Counted from the stretch's first letter, positions 49,705 to 58,354 are shown. The stretch is DNA of 64,000 nucleotides from an uncultured Alphaproteobacteria bacterium (GCA_903831255.1 CAIKWZ010000033.1:62001-126000); one strand, 5' to 3'. The notes: a model not told the origin generated them from the letters alone. Numbers and translations are program-made.

Positions 49705-50184
49705 ATGATGACGCTCGCCCCCGTGCATTCCCCGCGCATTCGACGTCTTGCAGAGTTTCTCGCAAGAATTCCCGCCGTCGACGCCGACGATTCCACGTCA
49801 GCCGGAATGTCCAGCGGCGAAGATGACGGACGGTGGTGGATCCGGTTCAGGATCGATGTCGACGACGACCTTGCCTGGGAAACCATCGAGGCGCTTGCCT
49901 ACGCGGTCAATGGTCCGGGCGAGGCGACCACTTTTCGCCCGGTCTCGGCTGTGGGCGAGGCTGCCGACGGACCGGAGGAGAGCCTGTTCTGGGTTCTTGA
50001 AGCCCCGGCAGCGTCAGATCCTGATCACGTCGCGTCGCGCCTCGAGGCGGCGCTTCCCTTTCCTGTCGATGATCTCTCGGCCTGGGGTGAGGTCGAAGAT
50101 GAGGACGATGATGATGACGACGAGGAGGATGACCTCGAAGATGCCGCCAGTGCTGGCGACAACGATGACGACGAGGACAGATGA
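49705..50184 (+). CDS. Hypothetical protein with poly-acidic C-terminal tail
   Basis: 159 residues, not recognised. Residues 1 to about 118 form a compact-looking region (PRIRRLAEFLARIP, DGRWWIRFRIDVDDDLAWET, ALAYAVNGPGEATTFRPVS, ESLFWVLEAPAAS, VASRLEAALPFP). The last 35 residues are almost all Asp and Glu. No signal peptide or membrane segment. AAGGA lies 5 nt before the ATG and a fair promoter sits upstream, so expression is likely. Acidic tails occur in chaperones and DNA mimics, but nothing here proves such a role. The Asp/Glu codons are mostly GAT, GAC, GAG in irregular order, not a simple DNA repeat. Confidence 0.7.
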   Translation: MMTLAPVHSPRIRRLAEFLARIPAVDADDSTSAGMSSGEDDGRWWIRFRIDVDDDLAWETIEALAYAVNGPGEATTFRPVSAVGEAADGPEESLFWVLEAPAASDPDHVASRLEAALPFPVDDLSAWGEVEDEDDDDDDEEDDLEDAASAGDNDDDEDR

Positions 50185-50190
50185 ATGACC

Positions 50191-50223
50191 TCCCACGCCC
50201 GGGGGCTGCCCTCGGGCGTGGGA
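50191..50223. terminator. Hairpin terminator between convergent genes
   Basis: Eleven-bp perfect stem (TCCCACGCCCG and its complement) with an 11-nt loop between the acidic-tail gene and ccr, which converge here. No T run on either strand, so termination may be partial or Rho-assisted, but the position fits. Confidence 0.55.
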
Positions 50224-50239
50224 TCGTTCAGGCGCCCGT

Positions 50240-51514
50240 TCAGGCGCTGAGCGGCCCTGCTTCCAGGACGTCTTCGACCGTCCTCAATCCCGGCCGTGGG
50301 GACGTCACCAGAACCGCCATATTGCCAGGCAGGTGCTTGTTTTCGAGCATTTTCTCGTGAGCTTCGGGAATGTCCGACCATGGGAACACTTCTGACATGC
50401 ACGGATCTATTCGCCGCTCGATGACAAGCTGGTTGGCCTGGCTGGCCTGCAGAAGGTTGGCGAAGTGCGATCCCTGAACGCGCTTCTGGCGCATCCAAAG
50501 GAACCGAGCGTCCATTGTCAGATTAAACCCGGTTGTGCCCGCACAGATCACCACCATGCCGCCTCGCTTGGCGACGAATACCGATATCGGCATCGTCGCT
50601 TCGCCGGGATGTTCAAAAACGATATCGACGTCCTTGCCGCCGGTATGCTGCCAGATCGCCTTCCCGAACTTGCGGGCTTCTTTCATATAGTCGTTGAATT
50701 CCGGCGTGTTGACCTTCGGCAGCTGGCCCCAGCACTTGAAGTTGGATCTATTGATCACTCCCTTAGCGCCCATCGAGAGCACGAAATCCGCTTTATCGTC
50801 GCTTGAGACCACGCCGATGGCGTTGGCGCCCGCCACGGCGCACAACTGAACGGCGAACGATCCGAGGCCTCCGGAAGCGCCCCAGACCAGAACATTCTGG
50901 CCCGGGCGCAGGACGTGGGGGCGATGACCGAACAGCATCCGGTAGGCGGTTGCGAGCGTCAGCGTGTAGCAGGCCGCTTCCTCCCAGGTCAGATGTCTCG
51001 GTCTCGCCATCAGCTGGCGAGACTGGACGCGGCAGAACTGCGCGAAGGATCCATCGGGCGTTTCATAGCCCCAGATTCGCTGGCTTGGGGAGAACATCGG
51101 GTCTCCCCCGTTGCATTCCTCGTCATCCCCATCGTCCTGGTTGCAGTGGATCACCACCTCGTCGCCGGGTTTCCAACGTTTGACCTTGTCGCCGACCGCC
51201 CAGACGATTCCTGAGGCGTCCGATCCGGCGACATGAAAGTCCGACTTGTGTCCGTCAAAGGGTGAAATCGGCTCTCCAAGGCCCGCCCAGATGCCATTAT
51301 AGTTCACGCCAGCGGCCATCACGAGCACAAGCACTTCGTCTGACGCAATGGTTGGGGTAGGAACAACCTCCAGCTGCATCGATGTCTTGGGTCGACCGTG
51401 CCTTTCCCTCCGTATCGCCCAGGCATGCATCGTCGCGGGGACGTGAAACTCCGGCGGGATCTCACCGACTGCGTAGAGGTCCTTTTTCTCGCGTGCGCGC
51501 GCGCCGTCTGTCAC
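50240..51514 (-). CDS. ccr: Crotonyl-CoA carboxylase/reductase
   Basis: Reductively carboxylates crotonyl-CoA to ethylmalonyl-CoA with NADPH and CO2, the key step of the ethylmalonyl-CoA pathway. About 424 residues of the zinc-free medium-chain dehydrogenase type. Family marks: KKDLYAVGEIPPEFHVP at the start, AWAIRRERHGRP, VAGSDASGIVWAVG, NADPH site VWGASGGLGSFAVQL, and the SNFKCWGQLP insert. The GTG at 51514 has CAGGAG 7 nt upstream and is preferred over the TTG at 51538. It diverges from the dat-ecm gene pair; ecm encodes the next pathway mutase, which supports the assignment. Confidence 0.95.
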   Translation of the reverse strand: MTDGARAREKKDLYAVGEIPPEFHVPATMHAWAIRRERHGRPKTSMQLEVVPTPTIASDEVLVLVMAAGVNYNGIWAGLGEPISPFDGHKSDFHVAGSDASGIVWAVGDKVKRWKPGDEVVIHCNQDDGDDEECNGGDPMFSPSQRIWGYETPDGSFAQFCRVQSRQLMARPRHLTWEEAACYTLTLATAYRMLFGHRPHVLRPGQNVLVWGASGGLGSFAVQLCAVAGANAIGVVSSDDKADFVLSMGAKGVINRSNFKCWGQLPKVNTPEFNDYMKEARKFGKAIWQHTGGKDVDIVFEHPGEATMPISVFVAKRGGMVVICAGTTGFNLTMDARFLWMRQKRVQGSHFANLLQASQANQLVIERRIDPCMSEVFPWSDIPEAHEKMLENKHLPGNMAVLVTSPRPGLRTVEDVLEAGPLSA

Positions 51515-51623
51515 GTCAAACTCCTGAGTGAGGGCCAAGTCCGCCCGGCACCGCGGACGAGAGGAGCTTCCTGCTCCGGTCGCCGTGTTCGAGCGAACGC
51601 ACCTTGTTAAAAGAGCGACCAGA

Positions 51624-51650
51624 TTGCAAGCATTGCGTGTTGCGCTGCAA
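51624..51650. promoter_or_regulatory. TTGC/GCAA repeats between ccr and the dat-ecm unit
   Basis: TTGCAA at 51624, TTGCG at 51633 and TTGCG at 51640, the last forming the inverted pair TTGCGCTGCAA at 51640-51650. TATAAA follows at 51651. ScfR-family regulators (RamB, PccR, MccR) of short-chain fatty acid and acyl-CoA metabolism are known to bind TTTGCAAA-like sites, so this is a candidate operator for both divergent units. Assignment is inference from motif and context. Confidence 0.5.
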
Positions 51651-51724
51651 TATAAAGCGTGGCTAGAGGCAGATCGGCAACGGTGCAGCCCGGTATGATA
51701 CGCCGTTCGAGGGGAGAGCGCGCC

Positions 51725-52615
51725 TTGGTCAAGCTGGCTTGGTTGAACGGCGTTTATCTCGCTGCCGACGAAGCGAGAGTTTCACCTTTTGATCGAGGGT
51801 TTCTCTTCGCCGATGGCGTCTATGAAGTGACGGCCGTTTACAATGGTCAACTGATCGATCTTGATCTTCACCTTGATCGACTTGAGCGTTCCCTGCGCGA
51901 ACTTGGCTTTCCTGCGGCGCCGGATCGCGGGGAGCTTGCGGCTGTCCATCGTCGTCTGATTGTCGATAACGACATACGGGAGGGCTATATCTATCTGCAG
52001 GTCACCCGTGGGGCCTATGGCGCCCGGGATTTCGCTGCGCCAGCGCTTGTACGACCGACCTGTTTCGCGTTCGCCGAGGCCAAACCCCTGATCGATACGC
52101 TCGCGGCCCGGGAGGGCTTAAAGGTCATCACCACGCCTGACATCCGGTGGGCGCGTCGTGACATCAAGTCGACCGGTCTCCTCGCTCAGGCGCTCGCAAA
52201 AACTTATGCCAGGAACGCCGGGGTTGATGACGCCTGGATGGTGGGGGCTGACGGGTTTGTGACAGAGGGGGCCTCGGCGAATGCCTGGATCGTCAATCCG
52301 GATGGCGATATCGTCACGCGGGAATTGTCCTCGACCATACTGGCCGGAGTGACTCGCGCGCGGCTGGCCGTCGCGCTTGCGGAGGCGGGTTTGCGGCTTC
52401 AGCAGAGGTCCTTCACGCTTGAGGAGGCTGTCGCCGCCAGGGAGGCTTTCTCCACTTCGGCGACGACCCTCGTCGCTCCCGTTATTCAGATTGACGGCTT
52501 GCCGGTTGGGAACGGTCGCCCTGGTCCCGTGACGCGCCGTCTCCAGGGTCTCTATTACTCCGCTATCGGCGCTGATCCGGGGCGGGCCGCTCCATGGTTG
52601 TTTCAGGAGAGCTGA
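51725..52615 (+). CDS. Class IV aminotransferase (D-amino-acid transaminase-like)
   Basis: 296 residues from a TTG at 51725, supported by GGGGAG about 8 nt upstream; an ATG at 51695 is the alternative. PLP enzyme of fold type IV: WLNGVYLAADEARVSPFDRG, the LHLDRLERSL helix, PLP Lys in DIKSTGLLAQALAK, EGASANAWIV and SSTILAGVTRARL. These motifs match D-alanine transaminase more than the branched-chain enzyme. Only 4 bp separate it from ecm, so it shares that transcript. The link between D-amino acid metabolism and ethylmalonyl-CoA is not obvious; it may be accidental linkage. Confidence 0.85.
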   Translation: MVKLAWLNGVYLAADEARVSPFDRGFLFADGVYEVTAVYNGQLIDLDLHLDRLERSLRELGFPAAPDRGELAAVHRRLIVDNDIREGYIYLQVTRGAYGARDFAAPALVRPTCFAFAEAKPLIDTLAAREGLKVITTPDIRWARRDIKSTGLLAQALAKTYARNAGVDDAWMVGADGFVTEGASANAWIVNPDGDIVTRELSSTILAGVTRARLAVALAEAGLRLQQRSFTLEEAVAAREAFSTSATTLVAPVIQIDGLPVGNGRPGPVTRRLQGLYYSAIGADPGRAAPWLFQES

Positions 52616-52619
52616 ATTC

Positions 52620-54596
52620 ATGATCGACGCCGTGCAGCACGCCCCTGACAAGCCCTGGATCTTCAGGACCTACGCCGGACATTCCACGGCTGAGGAAAGC
52701 AATCGCCTTTACCGGAAAAACCTTTCCAAGGGCCAGACCGGCCTCTCGATCGCTTTCGATCTTCCCACTCAGACGGCTTATGACGGCGACCATGTCCTGG
52801 CCCGGGGAGAGGTTGGAAAGGTCGGCGTCCCCATTGCTCATCTCGGCGACATGCGAACGCTGTTCCATCAGATACCGGTCGCAGAGATGAACACCTCGAT
52901 GACCATCAACGCCCCGGCGGCCTGGCTGCTGGCTCTCTATGTGGCGCTTGCTGATGAGCAGGGAGCGCCGAGACGGGCGTTGCAGGGCACTACCCAGAAC
53001 GACATCGTCAAGGAATATCTCTCCCGGGGAACCTACGTCTTTCCGCCGCGGCCTTCGATGCGGCTGATCTCCGACATGGTGGCCTGGTGCTATACGGAGA
53101 CCCCGAAGTGGAACCCGCTGAACGTCTGCAGCTATCATCTGCAGGAGGCGGGAGCGACGCCTGAACAGGAGCTTGCCTTCGCCCTGGCGACAGCGTGCGC
53201 AGTTCTGGACGCGGTTCGAGCCGGCGGACAGGTGCCTGAGACCGACTTCCCGGTCGTTTTTGGGCGCATATCGTTCTTTGTGAACGCCGGCGTGCGGTTC
53301 GTTACCGAGATGTGCAAGATGAGGGCCTTCGTGGACCTCTGGGAGGAGATCGGGCGCGAGCGCTATGGGGTCCTCGACCCCAAGGCGTTAATGTTTCGCT
53401 ACGGGGTTCAGGTGAACTCCCTGGGATTGACCGAGCCGCAGCCGGAAAACAATGTTTACAGGATCCTGATCGAAGCTCTGGCGGTGACGTTGTCGAAGCG
53501 CGCCCGATGCAGGGCCTTGCAACTGCCCGCATGGAACGAGGCGCTCGGTCTGCCGCGTCCCTGGGATCAGCAGTGGTCGCTGCGCCTGCAGCAGATCCTC
53601 GCCTACGAAACGGATCTGCTCGAATTTGAAGACATCTTTGACGGATCCCATGTGGTGACCGCCAAGACTGAGGCTCTCAAGGCGGAGGCGCGGGCGGCGC
53701 TCGCCGATATCGACGCCCGGGGTGGGGCGATCGAAGCTGTCGGTTACATGAAGGAAGCGCTGGTGGCCTCTCAGCTGAAGCGTCTGCGCGCCATCGAGGC
53801 CGGCCGGGAGATCGTTGTCGGCGTGAACAAGTATGAGACCACCGAAGACAGTCCTTTGTCTGCCGGAGATGGGGCTGTCATGGCCCAGGATCATGGCGCG
53901 GAGGCTCGTCAGATCGCACAGCTCAGGGCCTGGCGCGCGCAACGGGATGCCAAGTCTGCTGCATCCGCCCTTGAAGGTCTGCGGAAGGCGGCTGTCGAAG
54001 GCGCCAACATCATGCCGGCCTCAATCGAGGCGGCGAAGGCAGGCGTCACGACCGGCGAGTGGGGCGCCTGCCTGCGCGAGGTGTTCGGCGAGTATCGAGG
54101 ACCCACGGGAGTTGCGCTTGCCATTTCGACAGGCGGGGAAGACGATCTCGAACAGGTTCGCGCCGATGTCGATCGTGTTTCGTCCCGGCTCGGGAGGAGG
54201 CTCACCTACGTCGTTGGTAAACCTGGTCTTGACGGACATTCCAACGGAGCTGAACAGATCGCCGCCCGAGCCCGCGCGGTGGGGATGAATGTTATCTATG
54301 AAGGGATACGGTTTACGCCGGCCGACATCGTTCGTCAGGCCGAGGAGGCCGGGGCTCATGTCGTAGGACTGTCCATTCTGTCGGGATCCCATCTTGATCT
54401 CGTTCGCGATACCCTGCGCATCATGAGAGAGCGGGGGATGTCGGTTCCACTCGTTGTCGGGGGCATCATTCCTGAGGGCGATGCGATGGCCCTTCGCCAG
54501 ATGGGCGTGAGACGCGTCTACACGCCCAAGGACTATCGCATCACTGACATTACGGGCGATGTGGTCCGCCTCGTCGAATCGGGACTGGATGGCTGA
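52620..54596 (+). CDS. ecm: Ethylmalonyl-CoA mutase (coenzyme B12-dependent)
   Basis: Converts ethylmalonyl-CoA to methylsuccinyl-CoA. 658 residues as a single chain: substrate barrel domain starting IFRTYAGHSTAEESNRLYRK, LSIAFDLPTQTAYD, QGTTQNDIVKEYL; C-terminal B12 domain with the cobalt-ligand motif KPGLDGHSNGAEQ at about residues 535-547 and GGIIPEGDAMALRQMGV. The MeaA/Ecm subfamily is favoured over methylmalonyl-CoA mutase by chain length (no separate subunit) and by the divergent ccr. AGGAGAG lies upstream within the end of the aminotransferase gene. Confidence 0.94.
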   Translation: MIDAVQHAPDKPWIFRTYAGHSTAEESNRLYRKNLSKGQTGLSIAFDLPTQTAYDGDHVLARGEVGKVGVPIAHLGDMRTLFHQIPVAEMNTSMTINAPAAWLLALYVALADEQGAPRRALQGTTQNDIVKEYLSRGTYVFPPRPSMRLISDMVAWCYTETPKWNPLNVCSYHLQEAGATPEQELAFALATACAVLDAVRAGGQVPETDFPVVFGRISFFVNAGVRFVTEMCKMRAFVDLWEEIGRERYGVLDPKALMFRYGVQVNSLGLTEPQPENNVYRILIEALAVTLSKRARCRALQLPAWNEALGLPRPWDQQWSLRLQQILAYETDLLEFEDIFDGSHVVTAKTEALKAEARAALADIDARGGAIEAVGYMKEALVASQLKRLRAIEAGREIVVGVNKYETTEDSPLSAGDGAVMAQDHGAEARQIAQLRAWRAQRDAKSAASALEGLRKAAVEGANIMPASIEAAKAGVTTGEWGACLREVFGEYRGPTGVALAISTGGEDDLEQVRADVDRVSSRLGRRLTYVVGKPGLDGHSNGAEQIAARARAVGMNVIYEGIRFTPADIVRQAEEAGAHVVGLSILSGSHLDLVRDTLRIMRERGMSVPLVVGGIIPEGDAMALRQMGVRRVYTPKDYRITDITGDVVRLVESGLDG

Positions 54597-54603
54597 GAAC
54601 CGA

Positions 54604-55536
54604 TCAGGTCCGGTCCGCCTTCGAATCCTGTGAAGATGGGGCGGGACGTCCATTTCCGCCTCCTGCGAGCCAGACCCCGATGAGAATGAGTCCGGCGCCC
54701 AGGATCTGAAGACGCGTAAGCGTTTCTCCGAACAGGGGCCATGCGATCAGTGATCCCATCAAGGGCTGAAGCAGCATCAGGACCCCGGCGAGCGCTGCCG
54801 GCGTTCTCCCGACCCCTCCCACGATGAGAGATTGTCCGATCGACTGCGCGATGACTGCGAGCGCAAGGGGGGCGAGGAACCAGACGGGGGTTTCCGGCAG
54901 GAAACGCTCCCCTGAACCCGCCGTAGCAATGGCGGCGACCGTCGCTTCTGCGACCGTCGCCCAGAACAGCACGTTCAGAGCGCTTTCTCCGCGTCGTGCG
55001 ATCTTGGCGAAGAGAAGATAGAGAGACACCATCACGGCGGCGATCAGCGCCAGTGCGTCGCCGCGAAGGGATCCGCCTTCTCCATCGCCGCCTAAAGACA
55101 GCAAAAGGGCTCCGCAGACTGCGATCATTGCAGCCGCCGGCCACAGGCGGGAGGGTCTCTCCTTCAGAACCAGCCAAGCGAGAAGTCCTACGGACACGTT
55201 GCCCAGATTGACCAGGAAGGTGGCCTGAGCCACCGAGGTGTATTCCAGCGCGGCATGCCAGAACGCAATATCGAGGCCGAAGAATACTCCGGCCACGAGG
55301 CCCATGGGCGAGGGGCGTCCGATCCGGCCCCCGAACGCGTAAAGCAGGATCGCCAGAATGGGCAGGGCGAAGGTAAAGCGCCAGAACGCCGTCGCCTGGG
55401 GGCCAAATTCGGACAGGCGCATTCCGATCGGCGCAAATCCGATCGCCGACGCCCCGCCCATCATCATCAACGGCCCAAGCCACCGATTCCGAGCTTCATC
55501 GTTATGTCCGTCTCTGCTCACAGTCGCCTCACTCAT
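54604..55536 (-). CDS. EamA-family DMT transporter
   Basis: 310-residue inner-membrane protein with about ten helices in two homologous EamA halves (first half from about 20 to 145, second from about 160 to 295). Visible segments include LPILAILLYAFGG, LIAAVMVSLYLLFAKIA and LILIGVWLAGGG. Typical of drug/metabolite exporters; substrate cannot be told. Its start overlaps the GluQ-RS stop by 8 bp, so it is coupled to that gene. Convergent with ecm. Confidence 0.87.
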   Translation of the reverse strand: MSEATVSRDGHNDEARNRWLGPLMMMGGASAIGFAPIGMRLSEFGPQATAFWRFTFALPILAILLYAFGGRIGRPSPMGLVAGVFFGLDIAFWHAALEYTSVAQATFLVNLGNVSVGLLAWLVLKERPSRLWPAAAMIAVCGALLLSLGGDGEGGSLRGDALALIAAVMVSLYLLFAKIARRGESALNVLFWATVAEATVAAIATAGSGERFLPETPVWFLAPLALAVIAQSIGQSLIVGGVGRTPAALAGVLMLLQPLMGSLIAWPLFGETLTRLQILGAGLILIGVWLAGGGNGRPAPSSQDSKADRT

Positions 55537-56419
55537 CCATGCCGATACGACGGCGGATGTCTGTCGGCGTCACCCCATCTGCGCGAAGCGCTGCAAGGGT
55601 GAGAGACCGGTTTCGTTTGGCATAACGCTTTCCGTCCTCATCTGTCAGCAGGCGATGATGACGATAAACCGGCGTCGGCAATCCCAGGAGACGCTGCAGG
55701 AGGACGTGAGTATGTGTTGCGGACAGAAGGTCCTCGCCCCGGATCACATGGCTCACTGCCTGAAGCGCGTCGTCGTGTACCACAGCGAGATGGTAGCTCG
55801 CAGGGGTATCCTTGCGCCCGAGTATGACGTCGCTGAGGAGATCTGGCCGCACCTGGTTGGTCCGACGTTCCGGTTTTGGTCCAACATCTTCGGATGTGAA
55901 TTCGAGGCGGGCGAATTCTTCGCCCAGCAGGCGCTGTGAATTGTTTATCGATAGCCTCCAGGCAAATGGACCTCTGGCCTCAAGACTTTCGATGTCGTCT
56001 TTTTTGTCTTCATCGCCCCAACTTATCGGGAGGTCCCCGGAACGAGCGGCTGCATCCTCCTGCGGTGCGTCCTGCTCCTGAGGCGCGCCGGCGCTTTGTT
56101 CCGCCAGTTCGCGGCGGGTCCGGAAGCAACGATAAAGGACTCCAAGGTCGTAAAGTCTGGCCAACGCGGATGCGTATGCCTCGAAATGATCGGACTGTCG
56201 GCGAACCGGCGTCTCCCACTCGATGCCGAGCCAGGCCAGATCTTCCAGGATGCCCGCCTCGTACTCCGGTCGGCACCGTGTGCGGTCGATGTCTTCAATG
56301 CGAAGAATGAGGCGGCCGCCGACGTCCCGAGCCGCTTTGTAGGCGGTGAGGGCCGAGTAGGCGTGACCGAGATGAAGGCGGCCAGTCGGGCTCGGCGCGA
56401 AGCGGGTCAGGAAACTCAT
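55529..56419 (-). CDS. gluQ: Glutamyl-Q tRNA(Asp) synthetase
   Basis: Attaches glutamate to queuosine in tRNA(Asp). 296 residues from the ATG at 56419 (GTG at 56428 is also open). Truncated GluRS-like catalytic domain: RFAPSPTGRLHLGHAYSA with the HIGH-like motif, LRIEDIDRTRCRPEYE, GVLYRCFRTRRELAE, VIRGEDLLSATHTHVLLQRL, and KRYAKRNRSL near the KMSKS position. The anticodon-binding domain is absent, as expected. The zinc Cys cluster of E. coli YadB is only partly kept. QueF is also in the window, consistent with queuosine use. Confidence 0.93.
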   Translation of the reverse strand: MSFLTRFAPSPTGRLHLGHAYSALTAYKAARDVGGRLILRIEDIDRTRCRPEYEAGILEDLAWLGIEWETPVRRQSDHFEAYASALARLYDLGVLYRCFRTRRELAEQSAGAPQEQDAPQEDAAARSGDLPISWGDEDKKDDIESLEARGPFAWRLSINNSQRLLGEEFARLEFTSEDVGPKPERRTNQVRPDLLSDVILGRKDTPASYHLAVVHDDALQAVSHVIRGEDLLSATHTHVLLQRLLGLPTPVYRHHRLLTDEDGKRYAKRNRSLTLAALRADGVTPTDIRRRIGMDE

Positions 56420-56514
56420 CACGCTCACTTGTTGAAGTCTTGGGCATTCGAACTAAGCTTAAGTACTGACGTCGGCGGGCGGGACCGGGAATGAGCTAAA
56501 TCTCGTGAAGTGAC

Positions 56515-57006
56515 ATGTCCATGATGCAACTCTTTGCTCAGATCGAGCAGTCAGATATTTCCATCTGGGTGAGGGAAAGCCTGTGGGCATTCCCGACACT
56601 GCTGGTGGCTCATGCCGTCAGTATGGGGGGGCTCGCGGGAGGCGGAATGATTCTAGCCCTGCGAGCTATTGGGTTTGCTCAAGGCGTTCCATATCGGGCT
56701 CTGGGTTGGTTTGTACCAGTGATGGCCTGGGGCGGCTTCGTCGCTTCTGTGTCCGGCGGGCTTTTGCTTGCGGGCTATCCCGCCAAGGCGCTGACCAACC
56801 CGGTGTTTGCTCTGAAGTTTCTGTTCCTCGCCGCGGCGATCGGGCTTGGCCGCTTCGTGTGGGTCAGATCTCGAGGGTTGGTTGGAGGCGCAGGTCTCTC
56901 CGCGGACGTTCGGTGGGCTGCAGGATTTTCCCTTCTGATGTGGGTCGGAGTGATCGCGGCGGGGCGCTTCCTTGCCTATACTCACCGGCTGCTTCTGGTG
57001 TCCTGA
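56515..57006 (+). CDS. Small integral membrane protein, DUF6644-like
   Basis: 163 residues with four or five hydrophobic helices (TLLVAHAVSMGGLAGGGMIL, VPVMAWGGFVASVSGGLLLA, ALKFLFLAAAIGLGRFVW, GFSLLMWVGVIAAGRFL). An ExxxxxxxxH-like pattern of conserved His in LLVAHAVSMG and YTHRL suggests possible haem or metal contact but this is speculative. Function unknown. Its TGA overlaps the ATG of the following membrane protein gene (TGATG), which shares the same layout; they probably arose by duplication and act together. Confidence 0.75.
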   Translation: MSMMQLFAQIEQSDISIWVRESLWAFPTLLVAHAVSMGGLAGGGMILALRAIGFAQGVPYRALGWFVPVMAWGGFVASVSGGLLLAGYPAKALTNPVFALKFLFLAAAIGLGRFVWVRSRGLVGGAGLSADVRWAAGFSLLMWVGVIAAGRFLAYTHRLLLVS

Positions 57007-57545
57007 TGAGACATGATCCGATCTTTGATCCCGACGCCATCGTTCGCTTCGCCTACGATACCGGCATATTCGGGTTCATGAACTCCAAATGGGGCTGGCC
57101 CGTTATGGAGACGGTCCATTTCATTGGCCTGTCCATGCTCATCGGGGCGGTGGGGGCCTTTGACCTTCGCATGATGGGCTTCGCAAGGGCCATTCCATTG
57201 GCGGCTCTGCATCGTCTCGTCTGGGTGGGGGTGGCGGGATTTGCCCTCAACATCTTCTCTGGCGGACTGTTCTTTGTGTCCGCTGCCGGACAGTACCTCT
57301 ACAATCCGGCGTTCCAGCTCAAAGCTCTCGCCATGCTCATCGCCGGGATTAACGTTGTGGTGTTTTACACCACGATGTCAAAGCAGGTTCTGTCGGGTGC
57401 CATTGAGGCCCCCATTCCCGCGGCGGCTCGCGTCGTGGCCGGAGTGTCGCTCATCAGCTGGCTGGGCGTTGTTGCTTTCGGTCGTCTTCTGACATTCTTC
57501 CGCCCCCCATATGACTGGTGTGCCTGGTGCGGAGCCGGGGGATGA
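57006..57545 (+). CDS. Integral membrane protein, DUF6644-like (paired)
   Basis: 179 residues with four or five membrane helices (WPVMETVHFIGLSMLIGAVG, LVWVGVAGFALNIFSGGLFF, LKALAMLIAGINVVVFY, AGVSLISWLGVVAFGRLL). The ETVHFIGLSMLIG stretch parallels LLVAHAVSMGGLAG of the preceding protein, supporting a duplicated pair. It ends DWCAWCGAGG, a C-terminal CxxC that could bind metal or be redox-active. Overlaps the preceding stop and the following AlkA-like start by 4 bp, giving a three-gene coupled unit. Function unknown. Confidence 0.78.
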   Translation: MRHDPIFDPDAIVRFAYDTGIFGFMNSKWGWPVMETVHFIGLSMLIGAVGAFDLRMMGFARAIPLAALHRLVWVGVAGFALNIFSGGLFFVSAAGQYLYNPAFQLKALAMLIAGINVVVFYTTMSKQVLSGAIEAPIPAAARVVAGVSLISWLGVVAFGRLLTFFRPPYDWCAWCGAGG

Positions 57546-58180
57546 ATGTCGAAAACCTGAGATCTCTCAGAGCCGCTGCGCATCGTTTGGCTGAACGATG
57601 TCCGGTTATCGCCCGGGCGGTGGCCATTGGCGGGACGCCGCCCTGGCGATGTGATGAGGTCGGCTATCCCGGCCTCGCGCGAACCATTGTCTACCAGCAG
57701 CTTTCCGGGCGTGCGGCCGCCACCATATGGTCGCGCGTTCAGGCGCTTCTTCCGGTTGTCTCCCCATCAGCGGTTCTTGCCGCGAGCTCTGACGATCTTC
57801 GGGGATGCGGATTGTCCAGAGGAAAAGTTGAACACCTTCGTTCCGTTGCTGAAGCCGTTGCGTCGGGCGCCTTGAACTTTGCTCGTGTCGCTTCGGCTGA
57901 TGACGAGGAGGCCAGGGCTGAATTGACCGCAGTTCGAGGGGTGGGACCCTGGACGGCGGATGTCTATCTGATGTTCAGCCTTCGGAGGCCGGACGTCTTT
58001 CCGCACGGAGATCTCGGTCTTGCCGAGGCCTATCGGCTCCTTGCCGACCTGACGGAGCGGCCAAGTCCCAGAGAGTTGCTGGAGTTTGCAGAGACCTGGC
58101 GCCCGGCGCGGGCGGTGGCGGCTCATCTTTTATGGTCGGCGCTCAATGTCTCTAGATCAGCTGCAGAGGGCCAGGGCTGA
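57542..58180 (+). CDS. DNA-3-methyladenine glycosylase (AlkA-like, HhH-GPD)
   Basis: 212 residues. Repairs alkylated bases by N-glycosyl cleavage. Helix-hairpin-helix LTAVRGVGPWTADVYLMF followed by the catalytic Asp in FPHGDLGL, and LARTIVYQQLSGRAAATIW at the front, as in the compact AlkA-type enzymes. Lacks the Fe-S loop. Start ATG at 57542 overlaps the preceding membrane protein stop by 4 bp; the coupling of a repair enzyme to DUF6644-like membrane proteins has no known rationale. Confidence 0.9.
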   Translation: MNVENLRSLRAAAHRLAERCPVIARAVAIGGTPPWRCDEVGYPGLARTIVYQQLSGRAAATIWSRVQALLPVVSPSAVLAASSDDLRGCGLSRGKVEHLRSVAEAVASGALNFARVASADDEEARAELTAVRGVGPWTADVYLMFSLRRPDVFPHGDLGLAEAYRLLADLTERPSPRELLEFAETWRPARAVAAHLLWSALNVSRSAAEGQG

Positions 58181-58354
58181 GGTCGACCGCACCGGCTCTC
58201 CGCCCTGACCGGTGAAAGGGGCTGGACATCCGGTCATTGCGTCACGATGCTGTCATGGCATTGTGTTTAACAGCCGGTTGCTGGAGCCATGGGGCGCAGC
58301 CGGAGGACTCGGCCTGAAGCGTGCTGGATCTGTCTTCAGGTCGTCATGTGACAG

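Noticed and set aside
50100-50184. GAT/GAC/GAG-rich stretch as a tandem DNA repeat
   Set aside because: The codons vary irregularly and encode an acidic protein tail in frame; there is no fixed repeat unit.
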